DNA of 64,000 bases from Galaxea fascicularis. Its lineage: Eukaryota; Cnidaria; Anthozoa; Scleractinia; Euphylliidae. Position numbers and translations under genes: made by a program. Below, piece by piece: positions 25,201-34,600 of the stretch. Positions within the stretch are counted from its first letter, which is position 1. Each line of letters begins with the position of its first letter. Below the pieces are notes generated by a model that was given only the letters and a program-made list of their open reading frames with translations, did no database searches and was not told where the DNA came from. The DNA lies in assembly GCA_948470475.1 (NCBI GenBank), contig OX419347.1, positions 17,221,675 to 17,285,674 on the forward strand, in the 5' to 3' direction.

Positions 25201-25975
25201 AAGCTTAGGATCTACTGTACTCTTTCAATTATTATGGATATTTTTTATAACCAAATCACTGAACCTAGAATTGTAGACAAATAACTTTCACCTTGGAGGT
25301 CAGCAATTGTTTTAACTGCAACTATAATCGCAGCATTATGGCCAACAATGAGTTAATGAAGAGTCCAAAAACCAACAAAGAAAAAATGCACCTCTGCTTG
25401 TACTAGTAAAACATTGCAAAAGGAAATTCAAATTCAAAACGTTTCTCGAGCCGTTACATAAAATATATAAAACTCAATTAGAGAAAAACTCAGAGAGTTA
25501 TGTCACGGAGAATAGACTATTGCGTTGAACTATGTTAGGAATTTACTTTACAAAAAGTAAAGTGTTGATCACTTTACAGTACTATCTCTATCGTCAATCG
25601 TTTGGCATCCTGTACGTCCAATGTTGACTTGGAGAACAAGATTAAATAAATACACATCGTTGGGTTAAAAGAATCATCTTTCCTATTTACCAACCCAACG
25701 AACTGGCCTGCAACATCTTAGTAAGCTTATATCAAAATATATCACCGGATATCTGGGTACAAGCTTTCGACTATTAATTTTAGAGGAAATGGTTTTAAAG
25801 CACACATCACTCATGTAGTATAATATAACTTAAGGTAATGAACATTCACCAAGCCATGATCGCAGACAGACTTGAACAGCTAAGTAGCGGAAGTTATAGG
25901 TACGAACCGAATAGTTAAGATCCCCGTGTAGTTCGTAGAGAAAAGCATGGCGTGCTCACCTGACAAAATAGGCAT
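3418..25975 (-). CDS. MPDZ: MPDZ/MUPP1 homologue: L27 plus 12 PDZ domain polarity scaffold, complete, 36 coding exons
   Basis: A complete multi-PDZ scaffold. I traced 36 coding exons by splice sites and reading phase; all 35 junctions are GT-AG and phase-consistent, giving 5922 bases and about 1973 residues (human MUPP1 is about 2070). The order is an L27 domain (about residues 6-66), then twelve PDZ domains ending exactly at the C-terminus. The best domain-by-domain match is MUPP1 rather than the shorter PATJ: the last PDZ carries [16 protein letters not shown] and [15 protein letters not shown] and ends TVLS, as in MUPP1. Known family role: a cytoplasmic adaptor at the apical junction that binds PALS1 through L27 (linking to Crumbs) and gathers claudins, JAMs, receptors and channels through PDZ-to-C-terminus contacts. 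No counterpart of vertebrate PDZ12 was found between PDZ11 and the last PDZ. Exon coordinates are given in the domain entries. The first coding exon is only 16 bases. Confidence 0.95.
4700..5552 (-). other. MPDZ PDZ11 (exons 32-34)
   Basis: Exons are 5488-5563, 5223-5370 and 4591-4738. PDZ11 covers residues about 1725-1808, with [20 protein letters not shown] and [18 protein letters not shown], matching MUPP1 PDZ11. Exon 34 ends in a Ser-rich linker. Confidence 0.92.
5979..7582 (-). other. MPDZ PDZ10 (exons 29-31)
   Basis: Exons are 7508-7653, 6939-7022 and 5957-6074. PDZ10 covers residues about 1629-1714. The lead-in [16 protein letters not shown], loop [15 protein letters not shown] and continuation [20 protein letters not shown] are near-identical in pattern to MUPP1 PDZ10, the domain that in mammals binds several receptor tails. 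Confidence 0.92.
7199..7430 (+). repeat. Dispersed minisatellite family, locus 1 (MPDZ intron 29)
   Basis: Two to three units with periods of about 117 and 106 bases, each containing TGAGTCTGTTAG, then GTGACCATTCAAATGAAA, then ACTGAGCAGTA and TGTGGTGCTG. The same words occur at 17700-17960, 37770-38095 and, weaker, 53130-53310. It lies between MPDZ exons 29 and 30. Confidence 0.8.
8470..9804 (-). other. MPDZ PDZ9 and basic/proline linker (exons 25-28)
   Basis: Exons are 9775-10089, 8972-9076, 8634-8708 and 8163-8526. PDZ9 covers residues about 1414-1502, with loop [12 protein letters not shown], then [15 protein letters not shown] and [17 protein letters not shown]. Exon 28 then encodes a linker of about 100 residues rich in Pro, Lys, Arg and Ser with repeated SPR/KP words, which could bind SH3 domains or be phosphorylated; that is inference. 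Confidence 0.88.
10054..11438 (-). other. MPDZ PDZ8 (exons 23-25)
   Basis: Exons are 11396-11440 (45 bases), 10647-10822 and the start of 9775-10089. PDZ8 covers residues about 1246-1330. The split loop reads [13 protein letters not shown], then [18 protein letters not shown] and [11 protein letters not shown], finishing [12 protein letters not shown]. The rest of exon 25 is a Pro/Ser-rich linker. Confidence 0.88.
10397..10527. repeat. Fold-back element in MPDZ intron 24
   Basis: The arm 10397-10418 (ending GGTAGCGAGGCC) matches the reverse complement of 10506-10527 at 20 of 22 bases. The space between holds a second hairpin, GAAAGATGATTAACATATCTTTC-like, near 10457-10480. The form is that of a small non-autonomous DNA element. 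Confidence 0.8.
11526..11985. repeat. GC-rich minisatellite in MPDZ intron 22
   Basis: About ten to twelve degenerate units of roughly 35-45 bases, of the form GAGAGGAGAGGCGCGAGTTA followed by GAACGGCGCG and variants. Guanine and purine rich on the plus strand, against AT-rich surroundings. It lies between exon 22 and the 45-base exon 23. Tandem origin is clear from the recurring GCGAGTTAGAA and GGCGC words. Confidence 0.85.
12158..12395 (-). other. MPDZ exon 22: linker between PDZ7 and PDZ8
   Basis: A 238-base exon encoding residues about 1166-1244. It contains [20 protein letters not shown] and ends with [15 protein letters not shown]. No domain is recognised. Acceptor TTCCAAG and donor GTATGT keep the frame from exon 21 into exon 23. 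Inclusion is inferred from phase and open frame, so this is the least certain exon of the gene and may be alternatively used. Confidence 0.7.
13658..14054 (-). other. MPDZ PDZ7 (exons 20-21)
   Basis: Exons are 13881-14148 and 13592-13750. PDZ7 covers residues about 1055-1143, with loop [10 protein letters not shown], then [19 protein letters not shown] and [19 protein letters not shown]. This is the same pattern as MUPP1 PDZ7 (KGIFIKHVLEDSPA-type). Confidence 0.9.
14605..16216 (-). other. MPDZ PDZ6 (exons 16-19)
   Basis: Exons are 16174-16386, 15570-15726, 15287-15325 (only 39 bases) and 14507-14626. PDZ6 covers residues about 904-990. The binding loop is KLGLTLTG rather than GLGF, and the core [20 protein letters not shown] resembles MUPP1 PDZ6. 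The exon 18 donor was set at 15287 because the alternative two bases upstream puts a stop in exon 19. Before the domain, exon 16 has a Ser/Asp/Glu-rich stretch. Confidence 0.85.
15992..16091. repeat. Imperfect GAT/GAC trinucleotide tract (MPDZ intron 16)
   Basis: A run of GATGAT, GATGAC and GATAAT words on the plus strand. Translation in any frame is low complexity, so it is not coding. Confidence 0.85.
16991..18436 (-). other. MPDZ PDZ5 (exons 13-15)
   Basis: Exons are 18374-18564, 17432-17606 and 16900-17016. PDZ5 covers residues about 729-816. It contains [11 protein letters not shown] and [19 protein letters not shown], followed by [10 protein letters not shown], all close to MUPP1 PDZ5. 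Exon 15 runs on into an acidic linker. Confidence 0.9.
17700..17960 (+). repeat. Dispersed minisatellite family, locus 2 (MPDZ intron 13)
   Basis: Two to three diverged units showing ATCATTCAAATGACAG then TCACTGAGCAGTACTTTT, ATCATTCAAAAGAAAGCC then ACTGAGCAGGAG, and ACCATTCAAATCGAAAGC. Same order of words as locus 1. Confidence 0.75.
19153..20782 (-). other. MPDZ PDZ4 (exons 9-12)
   Basis: Exons are 20771-20829, 20579-20651, 20068-20162 and 19068-19248. The first two are only 59 and 73 bases. PDZ4 covers residues about 566-657. The lead-in [20 protein letters not shown] and loop GGLGISLEG match the divergent PDZ4 of MUPP1. The second half reads [21 protein letters not shown] long acidic linker follows. 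Confidence 0.9.
21431..21977 (-). other. MPDZ PDZ3 (exons 6-8)
   Basis: Exons are 21893-21986, 21670-21761 and 21304-21523. PDZ3 covers residues about 418-507, with loop RGLGITIAG followed by [19 protein letters not shown]. Exon 8 continues into a linker of about 40 residues leading to PDZ4. Confidence 0.9.
22164..22912 (-). other. MPDZ PDZ2 (exons 4-5)
   Basis: Exon 4 is 22799-22939 and exon 5 is 22119-22292. PDZ2 covers residues about 319-399. The binding loop is [10 protein letters not shown] and the helix is [20 protein letters not shown]. The exon 4 donor (AGG then GTGGGT) and exon 5 acceptor join in phase 0. Confidence 0.9.
23740..24540 (-). other. MPDZ PDZ1 (exon 2 end, exon 3)
   Basis: Exon 3 is 23629-23875. 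PDZ1 covers residues about 183-272, with carboxylate-binding loop GGLGFSVVG and strand motif [15 protein letters not shown]. The split falls after EGVAGR, at the usual MPDZ intron position before DGRL. A Ser-rich tail ([17 protein letters not shown]) links to PDZ2. Confidence 0.9.
24540..25975 (-). other. MPDZ exons 1-2: N-terminus and L27 domain
   Basis: Exon 1 coding part is 25960-25975, encoding MPILS plus one base, with donor GTGAGC. Exon 2 is 24405-25068. The L27 domain (residues about 6-66) reads [14 protein letters not shown], then [18 protein letters not shown], the helical heterodimerisation pattern that binds the L27N domain of PALS1 in PATJ/MUPP1. The rest of exon 2 is an acidic, Ser/Pro-rich linker without a domain I recognise. 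The ATG at 25973-25975 is chosen because the 16-base exon restores the frame into L27 with a good donor; it is short enough for gene finders to miss. Confidence 0.9.
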
Positions 25976-26494
25976 CGTGTTCAAGCGGCGATGTCACAAC
26001 ATCAAGTTGATTCCCACTACTGTGACGCGAGATCGCAGCTTGTGAGTCAACCTTTCCTAATGTTTACAGTTTTATGTAATGAAAAAACCCTGCAAAGAAG
26101 TATGTGTCCGCAGAATAACGCATAAACGAAGCAAATTCCAAGCAATTCTCGAATACCTGGTGAGTTTATGTCGAGTTTGTAAATAGTGCTCAAGAATGAA
26201 GGCCAGGCTACCAAGCGCTAAGACTTCGATAATAATGCATTGCGATCCAACAATCGCGTGCAAACTGCGCGTGTAAAGGCTTATTAACCTCATTTTTAAT
26301 GGCTTCCAAATCAACAAGGAACAAAGATTCTTTCTTTTTCTTTTTTTTCCTCAAGGTAAAAATTCAAAACACATGCAATACCATAAGAGGAGAAACACGT
26401 ACTCTCACAATAATATCTCACAGCAAAAGCGAGTGAAACAAAACTTTTTTTTTTTTTTTAATTTATGCTGAGGATTAACCGACACGCACCACTC

Positions 26495-26566
26495 AACCTC
26501 GTTTCCAGGACCTTTCCCTTCGCTTTCCACCCCCAAAGCAAAGGGAAAGGTCCTGGGAACGAGGTT
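26495..26566. repeat. 72-base near-perfect hairpin element
   Basis: The arm 26495-26520 (AACCTCGTTTCCAGGACCTT, then TCCCTT) pairs with 26541-26566 at 25 of 26 positions, and an inner GCTTT/AAAGC pair extends the stem to about 31 base pairs with a CCACCCCC loop. The form is a short fold-back MITE; an RNA hairpin is a weaker alternative. Confidence 0.85.
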
Positions 26567-28553
26567 CGCGACCAAGCTACTTTTACGGACCGTGACAATA
26601 TATAGTTTGTAATATTTTGTTGTTTAAAACATAACTTATCCAGGGAATTACAGATTGACAAGAAAAGTGGACTTGGCAACGCCTCCGCTGCTTCTTTGGT
26701 TGAAAAAAAATCAATAAACAACAACAACAACGACTACAATAAAAGCGGAAAATTACAGGGAAGCTTAGGTCTTTAGGTTCTCTTGGCTTCTATAGCGTGA
26801 TTCTCAAGGAGTGTACTTATTATTTTATGCCGGGTTGGTGTGATGTCTTAGCGATTTTTTCCGACCAAATATGTGTAGATGTACCCATGTGTTAATAACA
26901 AAGTCCAGGCTGAATGAGTAACAATAACGTCCATAAATTTAGAATCATATTTATCTATTTAATAACATAAGTAAATATGATTAAAAAAATATGATTCCAG
27001 TGATAAATTACATCGACAGGATTATTTAAAAAAATGAGTAGATTCTTAAATTTCTCGATGCTTAGTTGAGGGAACTTAATGCCTGATTATCTCCGTTGCA
27101 GGGATGCATAAAAAAAATAAAAAGAGGTTGTTTCATTCTTTGATATCAATGACAATCACTTGCATTAAACGGTGGGCGTTCCCTATAAGCTAATTAATTT
27201 CGAGAAACTGTTACAATGCGCTTCTTAACATGCCTTTAATTCTTTTCAAATCCTTCGTTATCAATGGAAAAATGTAGTTTTATTTTATCTGGACAATGGT
27301 AAACCTTTATTCGAGTTATTTGGTCAAAGTATGTCTCGCCTCTGATCCTAACATCTGCTCACTCTTTTAAATGATTTTTTTCTTGTGTCGTCTTCATTTG
27401 AAACACGGCCCTTTAGCTTCACGAAATGTTATTGTCTAATCAATCGTAAATAACTGTGTTTATTTTTTGTCGTAGAAGCACTGTCTCCAGCTGTTGCTGT
27501 ACAGGCCAGATGGTGATTTGTTTTCAATAATAATAAATCATACCTGAACTTTCCCTTCAGTAAAATTTTGCTCAGACTTTTGACTGAGGCAATTCGGTAA
27601 GTTAATATCTTTGTGAGCCCAAATGGTCGTTGTAGCAATCAGAATAACTTATACTTATCAGAAGCTTACCAGAAACAGAGAAGCTGACAAGATGGGTATT
27701 ATTATTATTATCCGTGTAACTAATGGCGTAAAGGGGAATTAGAGGATAAGAAACTGACAAATAGTAAGGTTAAACCAAATAGGCGGAGAGCTACAAGACG
27801 ATTAAGACCTAAGACAGGGAGGGTTTCTACACTCTGATATCCAAAGGTAAGCAGTACGACAGTTTGCACAGGTACTTCGTGATAGGATCGATTGTCTATT
27901 TCTGTTAATACTTGAATCATTCAAACACCCCCCCGGAGGAAAAAAGTTCATCTGCCAATTAAAGCAAAAGCATAAAAACGAAGCCCAGGAGCGAGGCATT
28001 GGACAACCGAATCATCGTTCTTCGCTGTGAGTCATATTCCTTGAAAGAAAAGCGACTTCTTCCTTTGCGTTTTATACGTAGACGTACCATTATATTTTGG
28101 CTCCCACTGAGATTGCACGACGAGTCAAAAGAATGTCTGTGTGTGAGAGTACTTTTTCCATAGTACATTAATAAACAATGGCTCAACCTTCGTTCAAAAC
28201 TTCGCAAAACAAATACGTAGTGATATTCATACTGTGATTAATGCCAACAAATATTGAATTATGTTGATCAATAACGTATTCTAAAGATTAATGCGATCAC
28301 GTGCGTTGATAATCCATCGAGTATGAATTGACCTTTCACTCCCATGATCTCAATATTGCTTCTCCTTACTGTCTGCTATACATTGCTTATAATGTTAGTT
28401 CTGAGAATTTGGTGTTAAATCAAACAATATCCCCAGTTGATTTGTTTCTTTATTCTTATCACCTGTGTGTTTGACAATGTAATAATACTGCAAGGAGAAA
28501 TTTTTTATTGGTCATTCCTAGAAGTTAAAAAGAGGAACAGTCTCAATCGTGCT

Positions 28554-28600
28554 GCCAGCTGAAAAGCTTTTCACATGCAAAGCCGAAAATTTCAGCTGGC
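28554..28600. repeat. Short hairpin
   Basis: GCCAGCTGAAA at 28554-28564 is the exact reverse complement of TTTCAGCTGGC at 28590-28600, with a 25-base spacer. Function unknown; chance or element remnant are both possible. Confidence 0.5.
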
Positions 28601-31600
28601 ATAAGGCTCCTTACAAAATCGATTGTTGATGTCAAGGGCAGTGCCATAGGAAGCAGTATCCCCAGTTGGTAAAAAAGTTACTAAAATCATATTTAGTTTG
28701 GTGTCTTCAGTTTTAATAGGTTCCAGAATTTTTCCTAGGTGCGACTAATGAAATGAAATCAGTAAATGTAAATGTAAAAGAAAGAAACAGCAACAGCTGA
28801 TGTTTCTAAGGCACACGGTTAAGGCAAAAAAATTGAAAATGTCTGCCCGACTTTTTCAATTCAATACCCGTTCCATTTGGTCCAAATGTAATTTATGCAC
28901 CTAGTGTCTAAAAATGTTATAGTAACACTTGGAAACATTGTATTCTCTAAGCTTTGTTTGCTGAGGCTCTAAGTCATAGGAAGAACGCACTCGGTTTGGC
29001 ATACTTTGGCCAGCGAGTGGCCGTTTATTAAATAACAGCCCTAGTTATAAAATTATGTAGAAGTTCTCAGCAAAGGTGGGGTCACACCCGCCTTTCAGTG
29101 CAATATAGGCTTAATACAGAACCACATGCTGAAGAGAATATGAACAACTAAAAAGAAATGATCCGATATGCAAGGTGACCCACCAAGTTATAGTGACAAA
29201 TAGAAAAAATCAGGGGGTGGGTAGATGGGAGGGAAAAAATGAAGTAACACGTTGTCAGAAAAAGATGGAGGCCGAAGAGGCCTGCAGTCACGTGATTACT
29301 GTTTATATACCCTGATGACGTCATCCAGCATACCGGATATTGTAGCAACCGGAAGTTCCCGAACCAGTGCATAAACTCATTTATTCCATATAAAAAGGAA
29401 TAAATATTATTTAAATATTATAGGTGTGCGACGAGATTTCATAGTCGTAATTAGAAGGCTGATGAGGCTAGTTTTTCCTTGTTCAATTCTTGTAAATGTG
29501 CAGTGGTGTCGTTAGGAATTGATCTGATATCTTTATTTCCTTTCTTTGAGTGAAGCTATCTAAACAATCTTCCCAGATCAAATCAGATTATAATCAAGCC
29601 TTACATGTACCCAGATTGTTGCCTAGGGTACAGTAGTTTCCACGCAGTCGTTATTTTGGTCGGCGCGGAGTAACGTCCCTAAAATAAAGGCTGCGAGTAT
29701 GATTATATTCTTGAACAAAAGTTTGAAGCCCGGCTTACTTATCCAATTTTATTTTTTGACAAAGGAATTCCGGATTCTTTCATTCAGTGCTCAATACCAA
29801 CAGGGCAAACTCTGCGACCCCTTCGGCATTTTTTCAGGTCGTTACGTATACATGATACAGGGAAAAATGACAGTGAGCCCAATAAAAGAACAGTGGCATA
29901 ACAACAAGTAGACCGCTTTGTTTTTTCAGGCATTCCCTCAGTTTTTACATCAAACCTTGCTTGTTTACAGAGTGTGGAACGGATATTGCCGATAATTTAA
30001 GACCAGTAAATGTTTCCATGACAGCAAGCTACGGTCTGAATATAACATATGTGATGCGGTAGCTGCGGTTTTGCTATAGCTGCCGACTAAGAGGAAAAAA
30101 CAACGAAAAAGCTTGAACGAATAATAAAGGGTTTTGGCTATGGCCAATTAAGGCTGTAATGGCAGTGTCTCACGATTACTCAGGATTGTTTTGATATTAA
30201 CATTGTTTCTATAAAAAAAAAAAGAAAGGAAACAGGCCTTACTCGTATCCCCAGTAACGCGATTTCATGTACGCGATGCACCGATAATAAGAATTAAAAA
30301 AAAAAACTCTTTCAGCCTTAAATTCATCCACCGCCGAGTCACCTTTTTTTCACTTTCTTTGAAAATTTTTTCCTTTTTCTTAAGATTACGTATAAATCTG
30401 TTTTATTATTTATTCGTGGTATCAAGAGGTCATCTAATAAGATATTGTGTTAATAGGTTTGTACTGTACTGCGCGTATTAGCGTCAACAGTCATTCAAAA
30501 AAAAAAAAATTCAATTCGATCTGTTTACCAGGATGTTTTTTTTTTTTCGTTATAAACTGGATTCTTACCTTATTCAGCGTTTCTATATCGACCCTCTTCA
30601 AATAGTTTTTTTTCGCGCAGACTGTAAAAATCGCCCAGTTATCAGCGCTTGTGCGGGAAAATTTAGGGAATGAAACTTGAATGCAGTGGCCTACAGATAT
30701 AATCGCCTTTCAACCACTCTGTCAGACAGTGAGCATGGCAAGTAGCCTCTTGCAGTGAGAGGCTTAGTATTTAGATGAAGCACGATAAGGCTCAAGTAAA
30801 GGTAAATGCTTCAACTAAAAATAAAGTTCTACCTATTTTCTTGTTTGGTAGTTCTTTTGAAATCGCATGACCTGAAATTCATCATAGGTCGAAGGTTATT
30901 AAGTGGAAGAAACTGTGCTTTTATATCATTCGTTAGTAGGGTGTTTTCCGCTAATGGCGGGGTTTGTTCGAGTCTACCACCACCTTGAGAAAACAACAGA
31001 GCCTTCAGCCAAGGTTTTGTTTTCATTCATTCAATTTTATTTGGACGTTTTGTTTGAACATTGTGACCTAAGCAACAAGGTTTCTATAGAGCTCTTCGAG
31101 TGGATCCTTGTTGTGGCGACGGAACCATGCAAGCTAGGCGGCCAGTATTCAAGCACTGTTCAAATTGTTATGCAATTCGTTTGAATAAGAGAATATCTTC
31201 CTCCACGGCTATATATCCTATGAATACCATGCGCAAAGCATGATTTAATGGAGAAGTAAAGCTTTGTCTTTAATTTCCATTTGCGGTCAAACAGTGTTAA
31301 TTTTTCATATCGTTTCCAAACAGCAAACGTAATAGAGGCGAAATTTAACTATACAAAGGCAAAACCAACAATTGAAATAATATGCATTAATTGTTCAAAA
31401 TATTGGTACTTTAAAATGAAATCCAGGATCGATCTTTTGAAGATTTAATCAAAAACGTCCATGAAATTTGCATTTGATAGCCGATAAACGTAGCTTCTTA
31501 AAATTGTGGACATATATGTACCAATTCTAAAGAGAGCTCTGAGCGAAATTTGTTGTAATTATTTATTCGTGACAAACCACAGTTTGTTTTGGTTAAATAA

Positions 31601-34600
31601 TCCCCCCACCTCAGTCCAAGGGCCGGAAATTATATTCTACCCTTGGTTTAAAAAAAACACTAGGATGCACGAAAGGAGCACACCATTAGAGATATGTTTT
31701 GGTGCTTATGGTTTCACTGCACCGGTTTCTTGATGGGTAGGTTCCATGCACCATATATAGCAGAAATTGTTTGGAGATCTCAGACGAAATCACATGTTAG
31801 CTATAATCACTAGTACATCCTGAGGTAAGGGCAAAGTTTTTCACCCTGTCATGAAGTGTTTATTTGCGTTTTTTCCTTTATTCAGTCTAACTGATGTTTA
31901 AAAACCGTAAGCATGGAAGAGTATCACGTTTTTCCCACTCGTAAATACAAACATTGTTTAACATCCTTATTGTAGAGTATATCCGTATAAATCTTTAGAT
32001 ATTTTCAACAATGTTTTGTTTTGGCCTGTTTTAAAATGAATCTGATCGAAAATGTCCTAACACTAGAATGCAGAAGGCCTCTTGTTAAACACATATGTTT
32101 ATTAAGAGTTCAATCTATTTTCCACAAAGAAACGAAAGATAAACTACAGGACGCTTTACACAGTGAAAAAGCAAAGTGTGACCAATCCAATTAAAAATTT
32201 CTCGTTTCAGTAAAATAAACGTGTTATCTTGATACGTATGGTATTCATTAATATACCATCAATAACTCCTTTATCAAAAGGAGATGACTAAATTTGGAGA
32301 CAAAGTTAGTTGGAGAAAAACTCTGCCGATAAGTTATTGTTATAATAAAAGCGTTTGAAAACAACAGGATTTAAGGTGGCACATCAACTATTGATAATTC
32401 GGAGGACGCTTTATCAGCAGTGGACATGATTGGATTATAAAGGCGTTAGGTTGCACATATAAATGATGACTGCCACACCATACATAGCAAAGATTTTGAT
32501 TCATATGGTAAAAATATTGGGTTCTGTGTACTTTAGGATCTTGAGAAGCTATCTCATAAGGCTCTGATTTTTGTGGAAGATTAAATTGTGATATAGGCTA
32601 GTAAATGACATGAGATAATCCGTGGCATGAGATAACGCTATCACGTGAAGCTCTAACAAACCTTGCAGAAAAAATGCATGAATCTTCTTACTTGATCGGA
32701 AGCAAAAAAGAAAAAATTCCCCCTCCATTTTGCAATAAAAGAGAAAAACTAAAAAAAATAATAATAAACTATTAGTTAGGAAGTTAACATAATACAACTT
32801 TGCCGGTAGACTTTTGCTACAGCCACTTGCACCAGTTTATCGTTCAAAGGCCATCTAAATTCTGAGAAGTAAAAAATAAAACCTCAGATCAGAAAATTGA
32901 CCACTGTTTGTAGGGGTCGCATTGTTTTTCGCGAACAATAAAAAGCCGGGACTGATACAATTAAGGTCTCATTCAAACATTACTACTCCTTTCGCTTTAA
33001 TTGTCAATTAGTCAAGAAATGGTTTCTTTCAAATTGGAACAATGCGTAATGCTATTAGTAACATTAGTGCAGGCAAGCAATCAGGTTGACTTGAATTTGA
33101 CGTAAGAACGTTAATTAGTTGAAAGAACAAAAGCATCTTTCTTTCTTAGTGTAGAATATAAAATGAAAAGGCGCGGTGGGATCGAATGCGCTTTTGATGA
33201 ATTTTAAAACGTCCAAATTCAGTCTACTACATTGCGATTTACATGAAGCTGAGATATATGCAAAAAGTGATTTGATAAAGTAAACGTGATGAATATGTAC
33301 TTGGCTTGTATTTTTAGAACTGAAAGCTTTTGATACAAGCAAAGTAATTTGCCAAAAATATATTTTTAGAGGTGACAGATTTGATGAATAATTAAGTTTG
33401 ATTTTACTGATATCAGTGTCTACAAACTTTAAATATTTGCATGAGTTGATTTATCATCGGAAACATCACTTAAATTCTTGATATAATAGTTCGTTTTTTT
33501 GGTTGGCTTGAGTGAATATATAAATGCATGAAAACCTTAAATTCTCTGGCAATTTTCTAGCTGTAAATTGGATTTGCTTTCACGAAAGCAGACAATTTAT
33601 ATACGTTCAATTACGTTCCTCATCATGTTGGTATCGCTCATTATTGAACGCATTTATCATAACATTTGAGAACTGAATATAAACCAATAAACGTGTAATG
33701 TACAACTGTTCCTTGCAAACGCAACAACAATAACAGAAAAGGAAATCACTGATTTTCATTTTACTGTCCAAGCACGTCAATGAGTACAAATGCTGTACCC
33801 TTTTTATAATAGTTACCCCCGTCGTATCAATTCAATTGTTATATTTTGGCCTTAAAGTTAGTGCCAAATAAGGGGATTGATAAAGAACGGGTGTCTGTGA
33901 GAGGGTCAGGTTTAAGTCCAACAAACACCGTTTTACCTGCGTCACTGTGAAATGAAACGTCGGAAAATACAATTAAAAAGTAGCATTCTTCCCTTTCAAG
34001 ATGGCGGCTGAGCACATAGGAGAGTCCCCTCCGCACCGTCATTTTGAATATCGAGGAGACTTTGGGGACAAGGCTGCTAGAGGCGCGTTTTCCAAATCAC
34101 CTGTGGCAACTTTGAGAGCAGCACGCATGCGATGTCAGTGCATAGAAAACGTCATCGCGTAGTCTTTATGCTCTGTACCGTAGGCAACGGTGCGGGGCTC
34201 ACAACCATTCACCATCAAAGCGCGCCAGAACTCCATAGCACAATACCGAATATCTAAAGTACGCTTGGCGTTGCTTCAAAAGCCCGCGGCTCCCTCACTG
34301 TAGCTGCCAGGCCCAACAATTGTTCAGTGAGTGGTATTTCAGCTCGGATGTGATTGTAAATAACAAGTGAGTGAAATTATAACATGTATCATGGCGGGGG
34401 GGGGGGGGGGGGTTAGGCTCGGGTTTCACTTGATAACTGCAGCAACTAGATCTCAGATCATTTATTTCTGTGGAAATGAATTGCTAAAATGAACTATGTT
34501 CCAAACAGTTGGGTGTTCTACGAGGTTTGGGTTATATTAAAAAAAAGGAGGCAAGAACTAACAAAAATAAATAGGGTATTTAACCTTGGCAGGGTTCTTA

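Noticed and set aside
30903..31184. 93-codon frame with hydrophobic segments
   Set aside because: No ATG at the start, no recognised motif, AT-rich composition like the spacer.
33839..34042. 67-codon minus-strand frame (VGLKPDPLTDTRSLS)
   Set aside because: No family recognised and no splice partners; may be part of a repeat.
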